Shown here piece after piece: positions 9,511 to 18,600 of a DNA stretch of 44,245 nucleotides (position 1 is its first letter; the number at the start of each line of letters is the position of its first letter). Below the pieces are notes generated by a model. The model had not been told where the DNA came from. It was given only the letters and a program-made list of their open reading frames with translations, and ran no database searches. Both the position numbers and the translations under genes were made by a program. Origin of the DNA: CAZKNF01 sp964554105 (GTDB taxonomy: Bacteria; Bacteroidota; Rhodothermia; Rhodothermales; VXPQ01); the NCBI GenBank assembly GCA_964554105.1, contig CAZKNF010000026.1, positions 1 to 44,245 on the forward strand. Direction: 5' to 3'.

Positions 9511-9656
9511 GCGTCGACCGGCACAGGTAGAGGGAGTTTTCCCTCAAGACACCTGGACGCGGATTTTATAACCTTCTGCGGGATGACCGTTATATGAAAC
9601 AGCCCTGTCGATTCTCGGTAACAGCGAACGGATACCCAGCATCTCCCCGAATCGAT

Positions 9657-10577
9657 ATGTTCTCGAGATTTTTCATACGTCGAACGGCAGCTGTCGCCGC
9701 ACTGGCATTCGCCGCGTGTCTCGCGATGTCGCCGAATGACGTCGCAGCGCAGGAGTTCGACTGTACCGTTACGGTGAACTACAGCACGCTCGGCGGATCC
9801 GACTTCTCGTTTTTGGGCGATCTGCAGCGGCTGATCGAGAACTACATCAACCAGAACAGCTGGACGGACGATCGCTTTCTGGAATCAGAGCGGATCGAGT
9901 GTTCGATGCAGCTTGTGTTTGAGGAGGCGGTCACGTTGACGAGTTTCCGGGCGCGCCTGATCGTCGCTTCCAGGCGGCCGATCTATAACACGACGCAGCA
10001 CACGACCGTGGTTCAGTTCAACGATTCAAATCTTGAATTCGACTACGCACAGGGTCAGTCGCTTACGTTCGATCCGGACCGATATGACCCGCTCACGTCG
10101 GTGCTCGACTTTTATGCGTACGTGATGTTGGGATACGATTACGACACGTTCAGCGAACTCGGTGGCACTCCGCATTTCCAGCGGGCGCGCCGCGTTGCGG
10201 AAAGGGCGCAGTCGCGCTCCGCTCCCGGATGGGCACAGATCGGCTCGGATCGCGGACGTGCGAACCTGATCACGCAAGTTCTGGAGGCGCGATTCCGACC
10301 GATGCGCCGGGCGTATTTCAACTACCATTTCTCCGGACTCGACCGCTTTGTGACACAGACGGACGACGCACGTGAATCGGTGCTGACCGTGCTCGAGTCC
10401 TTGGACGAATTTTTCGAGGAAGTGAACCGGCAGTATGCCACCGATCTCTTTTTCTCAGTCAAATCCAGCGAGCTCACGTCTATCTTCGAAGGCGCGCAAA
10501 GCAGTACGCTGGCATATGACCTGCTGACGCAGCTCGACCCGGCGCACACGTCCGACTACGAGGCTCTCGTTCGGTAG
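9657..10577 (+). CDS. DUF4835 / PorD-like protein (type IX secretion-associated family)
   Basis: The start at 9657 gives a signal peptide (FSRFFIRRTAAVAALAFAAC, cleavage near VAAQ). An ATG at 9594 would add 21 residues. The mature protein begins EFDCTVTVNY and contains TTQHTTVVQFND and VLDFYAYVMLGYDYDTFSELG, which I recognise as hallmarks of DUF4835/PorD. In Bacteroidota, PorD is linked to type IX secretion and gliding, with an unresolved biochemical role. It stands alone on this strand, divergent from the PorV-like gene across about 85-150 bp, which makes the block envelope-themed. Length (306 aa) fits the family. Confidence 0.85.
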   Translation: MFSRFFIRRTAAVAALAFAACLAMSPNDVAAQEFDCTVTVNYSTLGGSDFSFLGDLQRLIENYINQNSWTDDRFLESERIECSMQLVFEEAVTLTSFRARLIVASRRPIYNTTQHTTVVQFNDSNLEFDYAQGQSLTFDPDRYDPLTSVLDFYAYVMLGYDYDTFSELGGTPHFQRARRVAERAQSRSAPGWAQIGSDRGRANLITQVLEARFRPMRRAYFNYHFSGLDRFVTQTDDARESVLTVLESLDEFFEEVNRQYATDLFFSVKSSELTSIFEGAQSSTLAYDLLTQLDPAHTSDYEALVR

Positions 10578-10640
10578 TTAATCTTTTCCGCCGCACGCCG
10601 ATCATAGGAATGTAGATCGCATCCCTGTGAACTCGTGCAC

Positions 10641-12650
10641 ATGAATCCTCTCGCATTTCGCTCGCTGGTCGAGCACGCCGGCGACATTATCTACAGCGTC
10701 GACCGCAGCGGGCGTATTCAATATGTCAATGCGGCGGTAACGACCGCCCTGGGGTACGACCGTCGAGAGCTAATCGGACGCAGAGCCGCCGATCTCGTCG
10801 CGCCTGGAAGTGAAAGCCGTGTCGGATCCTTCTACAAGCGGCAGCGCACCGAGGGCGTGCCGCACACGTACCTCGAGGTCCCCGTCCTCGCACGGAGCGG
10901 AAGGGTAATCTGGCTCGGGCAGCATGCGCACCAGACGAGCCGGAACGGGCACCACCACGGATTCGAGATCATCGCTCGCGATATATCCGAGCATCGCTTG
11001 ATCTCCGACATGCAGACGGGCCAGAAATGTCTGCTCGAGCTGATCGCGCGCGGCAAGCCGCTGATAGAGATTCTCGATACCCTGGCGTTCTTTCTCGAAG
11101 CACAGATCGATCGAACAGCGGTCGCAGTCATCGTGCTGGATCCCGGCGGCAATCTACTTCGACCACTTGTAGCGCCAGGATTGAGCCGGGATGCAGTCCA
11201 CGTCCTGGAATCCGCGTGGGAATCGAATCTCCCCATTGCGGAGCATCTCGACGTGCATCCAACGGAGCGGCTCAGCGTCATCGATCTCAACACGGATCCC
11301 GGCTGGGTCCGACACAGCTCGCAGTTAAACATCGCTTACGAGTCCTGTTGGATGGTACCCGTGCTATCGGCCGAGCGAACGGCGGCCGGGATCGTGGCGG
11401 TATTTCGGTATGATGGTCGAAGTCCGGATAGCAACGAGCACCGCATTCTGGACGCTGCAGCACAGATCGCCGGCGTAGCCATCATGCGGGATCGCACCGA
11501 GCGAATCACGCGCATCGAACTTAAGCGGCGGGTTGCGGAGCGCACGCTCGAGCTCGAGCTCAGCAATCGCAAGCTCCGGCACGAAATCGATGACCGCCGT
11601 GAGGCCGAGCGTGCTCTGCTGCGCAGTGAAGGACTCCTCAAGGAGGCCGAACGCATCGCGCACATCGGCAGCTGGACCTGGAAGATTGGAGATCGCTCGC
11701 TGCTGTGGTCCGATGAAACATATCGCATTTTCGGCCTGACTCCGGAGGGATTCGAACCGAGGCCGCGTTCGATTCTGCGCCTGATCCACAGCGAGGATCG
11801 CAGGAGGGTTCGAGACCTGTTGGCGGCAAGCAGCACCGGCGAGACGCGGACGGCCGAGTTCCGGATCCTGCGGCCCGACGGCGAGGAGCGTGTCATCGAA
11901 ATGGAAACGAGTGCGAGAGACGGAAGCGACGGTGCACGGCTCTTCGGCGTGGCACACGACATCACCGAGCAGCGGCAGCTCGAGCGGGAGCTTGTCAAGG
12001 CCGGCGAGCGAGAGCGAAAACGCGTGGGGCGGGACCTGCACGACGGGCTCGGACAGCTCCTTACCGGCATTGGATTCTTGAGCAAAACGCTGTCGCAGAG
12101 TCTTCAGGCAAGAGGGGACGCGGACGCCGACGAAGCGTCCGAAATCACAACCCTAGTCGAAAACGCCATCGACCAGACGAGAAGTCTCAGCAAGCTTCTG
12201 CTGCCGGTCGAGCTGGAAGTAAATGGGCTCGAAGCGGCTCTCCAGCGATTGAAGTCTCACGTGGCCATCGTCTACGGCATCACGTGCGAGCTTAAGACCG
12301 ATACCTACACTCCGATACAAGATCCTGAAATCGCCCTTCACATGTATCGGGTAGCGCAGGAGGCTGTGCACAACGCCGTTCGACACGGAAAGCCCTCGCG
12401 AGTAGAGATCACCCTTTCCACCACGAGCAGCGGCACCACACGGCTCGACGTCGTCGACGACGGCATCGGACTGCCCGACAATGTCGGCCGGAGCGCCGGC
12501 GGACTGGGTCTACGAACCATGAAATATCGCGCACAGACCATCGGGGCAACGCTTTCGATCTCCCGTAGACCGACAGGTGGGACGCAAGTCCGATGTGAGC
12601 TGCATGTGAATATCGAGGATTCTCCTAAAGTATCCCTTGAACCTACGTAA
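10641..12650 (+). CDS. PAS-GAF-PAS sensor histidine kinase, NarX/HisKA_3 type
   Basis: The kinase is cytoplasmic, with no membrane segment. PAS 1 spans residues 6-120 (VEHAGDIIYSVDRSGRIQYV), a GAF-like domain about 130-290, then a coiled coil and PAS 2 about 330-450 (AHIGSWTWKIGD; DITEQRQLERELVKA). The HisKA_3 motif GRDLHDGLGQ supplies phospho-acceptor H467. The HATPase has an N-box (QEAVHNAVRHGK) and a glycine box (GGLGLRTMKYRAQ). The start ATG 10641 is preferred over GTG 10635. The stop overlaps the start of the NarL-type regulator (TAATG), so the two form a standard pair. The ligand is unknown; the PAS/GAF combination suits redox, gas or small-molecule sensing. Confidence 0.93.
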   Translation: MNPLAFRSLVEHAGDIIYSVDRSGRIQYVNAAVTTALGYDRRELIGRRAADLVAPGSESRVGSFYKRQRTEGVPHTYLEVPVLARSGRVIWLGQHAHQTSRNGHHHGFEIIARDISEHRLISDMQTGQKCLLELIARGKPLIEILDTLAFFLEAQIDRTAVAVIVLDPGGNLLRPLVAPGLSRDAVHVLESAWESNLPIAEHLDVHPTERLSVIDLNTDPGWVRHSSQLNIAYESCWMVPVLSAERTAAGIVAVFRYDGRSPDSNEHRILDAAAQIAGVAIMRDRTERITRIELKRRVAERTLELELSNRKLRHEIDDRREAERALLRSEGLLKEAERIAHIGSWTWKIGDRSLLWSDETYRIFGLTPEGFEPRPRSILRLIHSEDRRRVRDLLAASSTGETRTAEFRILRPDGEERVIEMETSARDGSDGARLFGVAHDITEQRQLERELVKAGERERKRVGRDLHDGLGQLLTGIGFLSKTLSQSLQARGDADADEASEITTLVENAIDQTRSLSKLLLPVELEVNGLEAALQRLKSHVAIVYGITCELKTDTYTPIQDPEIALHMYRVAQEAVHNAVRHGKPSRVEITLSTTSSGTTRLDVVDDGIGLPDNVGRSAGGLGLRTMKYRAQTIGATLSISRRPTGGTQVRCELHVNIEDSPKVSLEPT

Positions 12651-13318
12651 TGGTTGGAATAATGGCTGAGAAAGCGCGCGTCGTAATTGTGGACGACCAC
12701 CCCATTGTGCGCCACGGCATTAGCCGCTTGTTGAATCGCGAGGAAGATCTTTGCGTGACGGGCGAGGCGGAAAACTCATCCGAGGCCATGGTCCTGCTCG
12801 AAGCTGACCTGCCCGACATCGTACTAGTAGATCTCATGCTGGACGGGGAAAGCGGGCTGGATTTGATCGGCATCATCCGCGGCCGCTGGCCCGACCTGCC
12901 GCTGCTCGTCGTCTCGATGCATGACGCGCCGGACTATCTCGAGCGCGTGTTGAAGGCGGGCGCACAGGGGTTCGTCAACAAGAAGGAATCGATACGTCAG
13001 CTCTCGGATGCGATCAGGCGGGTGCTTTCCGGACGTACGTACATCGGTGAGAATATGATGGACGTTTTCGCGCGATCGATGGCATCCGACGAATCGGATT
13101 ACGGGCGGAAGGTCGCAGATCTGAGCGAGCGCGAGATAGAAGTGCTCGAACTCATCGGTCAGGGCTTCCGGCCGCGGCAAATCGCGGAGACGCTGCACGT
13201 GAGTCCAAAGACCGTCAACTCGCACCGCGAGAACATGAAGCGGAAACTCGAGCTCGAGAGTACGGCCGATCTCGATCAATTCGCCATTCGGTGGTTCAGC
13301 GAGAGAAAGGCCGCGTAA
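12650..13318 (+). CDS. NarL/FixJ-family response regulator
   Basis: The N-terminal receiver (residues 9-125) has the acidic pair D15/D16 (IVDDHP), phospho-acceptor D61 (IVLVDLML) and the Lys of VNKKES. The C-terminal LuxR-type helix-turn-helix is at about residues 155-210 (LSEREIEVLELIGQGF, then SPKTVNSHRENMKRKL). It is translationally coupled to the kinase through TAATG; an internal ATG at 12662 could also serve. It most likely activates transcription as a dimer. Direct targets cannot be read from the sequence, but the palindromes in the next intergenic region are natural candidates. Confidence 0.94.
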   Translation: MVGIMAEKARVVIVDDHPIVRHGISRLLNREEDLCVTGEAENSSEAMVLLEADLPDIVLVDLMLDGESGLDLIGIIRGRWPDLPLLVVSMHDAPDYLERVLKAGAQGFVNKKESIRQLSDAIRRVLSGRTYIGENMMDVFARSMASDESDYGRKVADLSEREIEVLELIGQGFRPRQIAETLHVSPKTVNSHRENMKRKLELESTADLDQFAIRWFSERKAA

Positions 13319-13431
13319 GCGGCCCATCGGCCGGCCGTAGGTTGTTCTTCCGACCCGAAAACGGGCACATCTCCCGCCTCACTTCCCACTCTTTCTCCTA
13401 TTTAAAAAGCACCCGGAGCAGCGATACCAAC

Positions 13432-13501
13432 ATCAGCCGCCCGGAAGTTTCCAATCGCTTGCGGGTTCGGCCCGATACCTGGAAATATCGGGGTGGCTGA
13501 T
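13432..13501 (+). promoter_or_regulatory. Candidate structured leader RNA (three-way-junction fold)
   Basis: ATCAGCC (13432-13438) pairs with GGCTGAT (13495-13501). Inside, CCCG (13440-13443) can pair with CGGG (13462-13465), and CCCGATA (13471-13477) pairs perfectly with TATCGGG (13486-13492) around the loop CCTGGAAA. The fold resembles a riboswitch-like junction but matches no class I recognise. It was derived by eye and may be fortuitous. Confidence 0.35.
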
Positions 13502-13560
13502 CTCGCGGTACGGATGACGACAATCCGCGCAATGTGATCGGCCGCCCGGGTGAAGTGAGG

Positions 13561-13594
13561 CCGAAGGACGGTCGGGAGAGCATCCGTCCTTCGG
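13561..13594 (+). terminator. Strong hairpin, possible intrinsic terminator or attenuator
   Basis: CCGAAGGACGG (13561-13571) pairs perfectly with CCGTCCTTCGG (13584-13594) around a 12-nt loop and is followed by TCCTTT. The 11-bp stem suits a terminator for the NarL-type operon, although the T-tract is weak. The first bases of its left arm could instead pair as GGCCG (13559-13563) with CGGCC (13539-13543), so an antiterminator arrangement is conceivable. Confidence 0.5.
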
Positions 13595-13621
13595 TCCTTT
13601 ACCCGTTTCTGACGGTTATTC

Positions 13622-13640
13622 TACCTACGTGCGCTAGGTA
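13622..13640. promoter_or_regulatory. 6-bp palindrome, possible operator
   Basis: TACCTA (13622-13627) and TAGGTA (13635-13640) form an inverted repeat around CGTGCGC. Another ACCTAC lies at 13646-13651. NarL/LuxR-type regulators bind such dyads, and one is encoded just upstream, but no binding consensus can be assigned. Confidence 0.3.
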
Positions 13641-13722
13641 ATTCAACCTACCTCCATTTCAGTAGATCGCACGGCGCTTTCGGTAGTCAGCCCTATTCAT
13701 TGATTGCGGAAATCTGCGATAC

Positions 13723-13745
13723 CAGAGGAGAATGTAAATCCTCTG
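13723..13745. promoter_or_regulatory. Dyad 43 bp before the subtilase start
   Basis: CAGAGGA (13723-13729) and TCCTCTG (13739-13745) are a perfect inverted repeat with a 9-nt spacer. It could be an operator or a small leader hairpin. An ATG directly followed by TAA lies in the loop, but the GGAG before it is too close to be a good ribosome-binding site. Confidence 0.35.
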
Positions 13746-13788
13746 TAGCAGGGTCTCGAATCTCGACTTCAAACATACAGGCGGTTCC

Positions 13789-15573
13789 ATGGAATTCTTT
13801 GCAGCCCATCTATTTCGTCCCCTGAGCGGACAAGCACGACGTCGGGCAGCGGCCTACTCGGTGATGGCTTTTTCCCTGGCGGCGCTGCTTTCATTCGTCG
13901 GCTGCTCCGATCAGCTGACCGGCCTCGAGGATGGTAGTCTTGAGGATGCTGGTGTGACGCACGAAGCACCGGATGCGACCGAGGAGAATCAAACTGCGCC
14001 GACCAAGCTGCGCCATGAGCATCTCCTCAGCAAGTCCGTGAAATCGATGGGCAAGTCCGGTTCGACCACCGGCCTTCTTGTGGGTACGAGCGAGATGACG
14101 TCGATCGAAAAGCAGGAGCTGCTGGAGCGGTACGAGTTATTGGAGCGAATGGAGCTCCTCGAGCGTCTGGAACTCCTGGAGCGATTCGAGCTCCTCGAGC
14201 GATTTGAGCTGCTCGAACGAAGCGAGCTCTTGGAGCGATGGGAGCTCCTCGAGCGATACGAGCTGCTGGAGCGCTGGGAATTGCTCGAGCGTAACGAAGT
14301 ATTGAAGCGGTTCGAGCTTCTCGAACGCAACGAGCTCCTGGAGCGCTGGGCGCTGATGCGCAAAGAACTGCTCGAGCGCTATGAGCTCCTGGAGCGAAAC
14401 GAAGAGCTTACGCCGGAAGAACTGCTCGAGCGCTGGGAGCTGCTCGAACGATGGGAACTGCTGGAACGCTGGGAGCTGCTCGAGCGCTACGGCAACTTCA
14501 ATAGGATCTTCAAAGGCTTTGCTGCGAACATCCCGGCCGAGCTGCTGGCGGACTTCATCGCCTACCTGTCGGCGGATCCTTCCGTTGAGTGGATTCAGCC
14601 GGACATCCGGATGGCACCGTTCAGACCGGGACATGCGAACTCGAGTCGGAACGGACAGATCAGGCCATGGGCGCTGAAGAGTATGGGCGCGCATAAGGGC
14701 CACGTCTCCAACGTCGAGCTGTACAGCATCGACTCCGGCGTCAGTCATGATGACATCCACGTAGCAGGACGCTTCGATTTAACCAGCGGAACGATGGAGG
14801 AAGGCGGCGATGACGTGGACGGCCACGGCACCCACATCACGGCGCTTGCCTCTGCCATAGACGACGGCGACGGAATCGTAGGCGTCGCGCCGGGAGTGAA
14901 GGTGTTTAGCATGAAAGTCGTTCAGGACGACGGCTTCGCGGATTCCGCTTACATCATTGCCGCACTCGAATACCTGATCTCCCGCAAGGAGGCGAGTCCG
15001 TCGACGCCCATGCTCGCGTCGATTGGATTGGGGGCGGAGATCGGCCCTGACTACATCGCCCTCGACGACGCCGTGGCGCAGGCAATCGAGGCCGGTATTA
15101 CGGTCGTCGTCGCTGCCGGCAACGGCGGAACGGACGCCGCGAACTACACGCCGGCTCACACCGAAGGTGCGATCACCGTCGGTTCGTACGGTAAAGACTT
15201 TGCTTTCTCATCCTTCTCGAATTACGGCTCGGTCGTCGACATTCTGGCACCGGGTGAAGCGCTGGAGACGCTCGTCTCGGATAAGGAAGGCTCGTCGGGA
15301 CAGTACACCGTGACGTCAGGCACGTCGCCCTCGACTGCACTCGTTGCGGGCGCTGCGGCCCTCTACCTGGCCGAACATCCCGATGCGTCGCCTTCGACTG
15401 TTGTGAATGGACTTCGGAGTTCGGCGCGCGACAACGTCACCGCTGCGCCTGCCGGAACCACCACGCGGTCCGTCTGGGTCCGTGGCTTCGACAAGCGGCT
15501 GAAGCCGAATAATGGAAAGACGGCGAACGGAAAGGGAAAAGACGGTAAGAATAACAAGCATCCTCACAAATGA
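13789..15573 (+). CDS. Subtilisin-family (S8) lipoprotein protease with ELLERx hexapeptide-repeat pro-region
   Basis: The 594-aa protein starts with a lipoprotein-type signal (LSFVGC, C39). Residues 110-234 are about 21 tandem six-residue units, ELLER plus one mostly aromatic residue. Directly after them, GNFNRIFKGFAANIPAELLA, then PSVEWIQPD, matches the end of an I9-type inhibitory propeptide, so the repeats sit within or just before the propeptide. The catalytic domain is complete: D315 (YSIDSGV), H346 (DGHGTHI), oxyanion N445 (AAGNGG) and S513 (SGTSPS). The tail is Lys/Asn/Gly-rich. It is probably tethered to a membrane facing out of the cytoplasm. The hybrid kinase gene begins 50 bp downstream. 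The peptidase call is firm; the role of the repeats is unknown. Confidence 0.9.
   Translation: MEFFAAHLFRPLSGQARRRAAAYSVMAFSLAALLSFVGCSDQLTGLEDGSLEDAGVTHEAPDATEENQTAPTKLRHEHLLSKSVKSMGKSGSTTGLLVGTSEMTSIEKQELLERYELLERMELLERLELLERFELLERFELLERSELLERWELLERYELLERWELLERNEVLKRFELLERNELLERWALMRKELLERYELLERNEELTPEELLERWELLERWELLERWELLERYGNFNRIFKGFAANIPAELLADFIAYLSADPSVEWIQPDIRMAPFRPGHANSSRNGQIRPWALKSMGAHKGHVSNVELYSIDSGVSHDDIHVAGRFDLTSGTMEEGGDDVDGHGTHITALASAIDDGDGIVGVAPGVKVFSMKVVQDDGFADSAYIIAALEYLISRKEASPSTPMLASIGLGAEIGPDYIALDDAVAQAIEAGITVVVAAGNGGTDAANYTPAHTEGAITVGSYGKDFAFSSFSNYGSVVDILAPGEALETLVSDKEGSSGQYTVTSGTSPSTALVAGAAALYLAEHPDASPSTVVNGLRSSARDNVTAAPAGTTTRSVWVRGFDKRLKPNNGKTANGKGKDGKNNKHPHK
14116..14490 (+). 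repeat. Tandem 18-bp repeat encoding (ELLERx)n
   Basis: About 21 units of 18 bp encode the hexapeptide ELLERx. Eighteen keep ELLER exactly; the others read EVLKRF, ALMRK (one residue short) and EELTPE. Synonymous codons differ between units (for example ctgctggagcgg, ttattggagcga, ctcctcgagcgt), so the repeat is conserved at protein level and is not a recent DNA duplication. The x position is mainly W, Y, F or N. Open frames on the opposite strand here are by-products of the repeat. Confidence 0.92.
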
Positions 15574-15596
15574 GCGTTCCCTTCAGGTGCGCTCAT
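15570..15596 (+). terminator. Intercistronic hairpin at the subtilase stop codon
   Basis: ATGAGCG (15570-15576), which includes the TGA stop, pairs perfectly with CGCTCAT (15590-15596) around a 13-nt loop. There is no T-tract, so full termination is unlikely. It may stabilise the upstream message or partly reduce expression of the kinase gene. Confidence 0.35.
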
Positions 15597-15623
15597 GAAG
15601 GCGACGGCTTCGGCCAGTAACGA

Positions 15624-18600
15624 ATGAAGATGGTCCGGATCATCGTGCTTACGCTGATTTGCCTGTCGACCGGACATCTTCCGGTCGCGAAGGCCCAGCC
15701 GTCCATGACGCTGGATCCGGATAAGGCGATTACGCAGTACGACGTCGAGCGGTGGACGACCGAGCACGGTCTTCCGATGAAACGCGTCTCGAGCATCACG
15801 CAGACCAGCGACGGCTACATCTGGCTCGGCACGCAAGAGGGAATCGTCCGATTTGACGGCTTTACGTTCGATGTCTTCGATAAACGCCAGACCGGGCTCG
15901 AGAGCAAGACCGTCACCGCTGTTCTCGAAGACGGACGGGGGACGCTTTGGATCGGCACGGTCGCCGGACTTTCGCGCTATCGCAACGGGCGATTCGAGAC
16001 GCTTACCGTCGATGATGGTCTCGCTGACAATTACATCTCTACCCTTCTCGAGGATGATTCCGGACGAATCTGGGCCGGTTCCTACGACGAAGGCATCAGC
16101 ATAATTGACGGCCGTTCCATTGCCGTACTAGACGATCAGACGGGGCTGACGAGCAACAGCATTTCCGCACTGTATCAAGATGTCGCCGGCAGCGTCTGGA
16201 TCGGAACCACGGACGCCGGAATTATGAAATTCGCGGACGATGGAATCGTGTCGTATTCGACGGATTCGGCCCTGCCAAATGACGGAATTACATCGATAGG
16301 CGGAAACGATGACGGGACGCTCTGGATCGGCACGAAGGACGGATTCGTCATCCTCGAAAATCGAACTTTCCGGACATACACGGCCGACGACGGGCTCGCC
16401 GGCAACGTGATACGCGCCGTGCGCGAGGACGCAGCCGGCACACTCTGGATCGGAAGCGAGGGCGGCCTCACGCGATATCGCGGCGGGCGCTTCGAGCCGC
16501 AGGTCGGCATCGACGATCTCGGGTCGGTCCTCGCGATCCACGAAGACACCGAAGGCAGTCTCTGGATCGGCACCCAGCGCGGCGGTCTCTTTCGGCTCCA
16601 GGACGGCAAGTTTACCTCGTTCACGACGTCCGAAGGCCTCGGCGGAAACAGCGTCTATTCGGTGTATGAAGATGTGAACGGCGACGTGTGGATCGGCACC
16701 CTCGGTGGAGGCGTCAGCCGTATCCGTGATGATAACGTCAGTACGCTTTCCGATGACAGCGGGCTGAATGCCAGAAACGTTGTCAGCTTGTACGGTTCGG
16801 ATGACGGCACGATCTGGCTCGGCACGACCGGTGACGGGTTGCTCCGATATCGCGGGGGCATTCTGCGCCAATATTCCAATGAAGACGGACTCCCGGGGAA
16901 TGGTGTCTATACTATTCTCGAAGACGCTCGCGGTCATCTCTGGCTCGGCGCCGGACGCGCGGGTCTCGTGCGATTCGATGGCCGGGACTTCGATACGTTT
17001 ACGACGGCGGACGGTTTGACGGACAACTCCGTGACCGCCTTGACGGTGGGTACCGAAGAGCATCTGTGGGTCGGTACGTACTACGGCGGATTAAATCTGG
17101 TCAAGAACGGCCAGGTTGTCGCCACCTACACCACGGACAACGGGTTGCCCAATAACTACGTGTCGTCGATGTATCTCGACGAAGAAGGCATCCTCTGGAT
17201 CGGGACCCGAGAAGGCGGCTTGACACGATTGAAGGACGGCGAATTGACGTCCGTTACCGTCGAACAGGGCCTCTTCAATGATACGATCCTCCAGATTCTG
17301 GAAGATGACGAGGGAGATCTCTGGATGAGCAGCAATCGCGGCCTGTCCCGCATCTCCAAGGCGAACGCGCACGCGGTGCTCGACGGGAGCAGGAGTACTC
17401 TCGAATCAACGGTATACGATCGGTCGGACGGCTTGAAAACCATCGAATTCAATGGTGGATCGCAGCCGGCGGGATGGAAGGACCGACAAGGACGACTCTG
17501 GTTTGCATCGACGAAAGGCGTCGTCCGGGTAGATCCGCTGCAGTTGCGGCATAACGAAGTCCCGCCCCCGGTCACAATCGAGCAGGTGCTCGTGATGGAA
17601 GAGGGCGTCCGCACGGACACCGCCGCCGTCCTCGCACCCGGAAACAACAACGTCGAGTTTGATTTCGTAGGCTTGAGCTTCATCGCAAACGATGAAGTCA
17701 TCTACAGGTATATGCTCGAAGGCATCGATCAGCACTGGATCGATGCGGGATCTCGACGGCAGGCCTTCTACACGAACTTGCCGCCTGGAGATTATACGTT
17801 TCGAGTCATGGCTCGCAATGCAGACGGCATCTGGAGCGAACGTCCGGCCGCGTTTAGCTTCTATCTCAAGCCGTTCTTCTATCAGACAGCGTGGTTCGCG
17901 GCGTTGATGGGCATCCTGCTCGTCCTCGTCGGTGTGGCGATCTATCAGATCCGTATTCGGCACCTGAAGGCTCTCCAGCTCGACCTCGAGGCGACCGTGC
18001 GCGATCGCACGAGAGACCTCCGCGAAGAGAAACGGAAGGTCGAGGAATCCAAGTCCGTCATCGAAGAGCAGGCCGATCAGCTTCGCGAGCTCGACCGCGT
18101 CAAGATGCGCTTCTTCGGTAACATCTCACACGAATTCCGGACGCCGCTGACGCTCAACATCGGACCCCTCGAGAATGCGCTTTCCGGGTTGTACGGGCCG
18201 ATTCCCGAGGGACTCAGGGGGCAGCTCTCGATTATGCTGCGGAACGCGCGCCGTCTGCTCCGCCTCATCAATCAGCTGCTCGACATATCGAAGCTCGAAT
18301 CGGGGCGAATGGACCTGCATCCGAAACGCATTGACCTCGTCCAGTTCGTTGAAGGCGTATCGATTTCGTTCATGGCATACGCGGAGAAGGCCGGCATCGG
18401 GCTCAAATTCGAAGCGGCCGACGAAGTGGTCCCCGCAACGTTCGATCCGGAGGCGATGGAGAAGGTATTCTATAACATTCTCTCGAATGCCATAAAATTT
18501 ACGCCGGAAGGAGGCCGAGTAGACATCTCGGTCGCAACAACGAATGATGGGGCCGGCGCCGAAGTTCGAATCAGTGATTCCGGCGTGGGCATCCCGGCGG

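Larger units (their letters stand above)
13319..13788 (+). other. 470-bp non-coding region before the repeat-subtilase gene
   Basis: No convincing coding frame is present. The region holds at least four strong inverted repeats: a possible three-way-junction fold at 13432-13501, an 11-bp hairpin at 13561-13594, a 6-bp palindrome at 13622-13640 and a 7-bp dyad at 13723-13745. It separates the NarL-type pair from the subtilase/hybrid-kinase pair and probably contains the end of one transcript and a long leader of the next. Confidence 0.7.

Noticed and set aside
8662..10577. Complete type IX secretion locus
   Set aside because: Only PorV-like and PorD-like relatives are present; no PorK/L/M/N, Sov or cargo C-terminal domain was seen.
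13432..13501. Known riboswitch classes (c-di-GMP, TPP, cobalamin, glycine, purine)
   Set aside because: The conserved sequence blocks of these classes are not found, so the fold is left as an unassigned candidate.
14116..14490. CRISPR array
   Set aside because: The regular spacing is 18 bp, in frame and coding, with no separate spacers and no cas genes in the window.
13989..14760. Minus-strand frames rich in SSNRSRSS and LEQF motifs
   Set aside because: They are direct consequences of the tandem ELLERx repeat read backwards.
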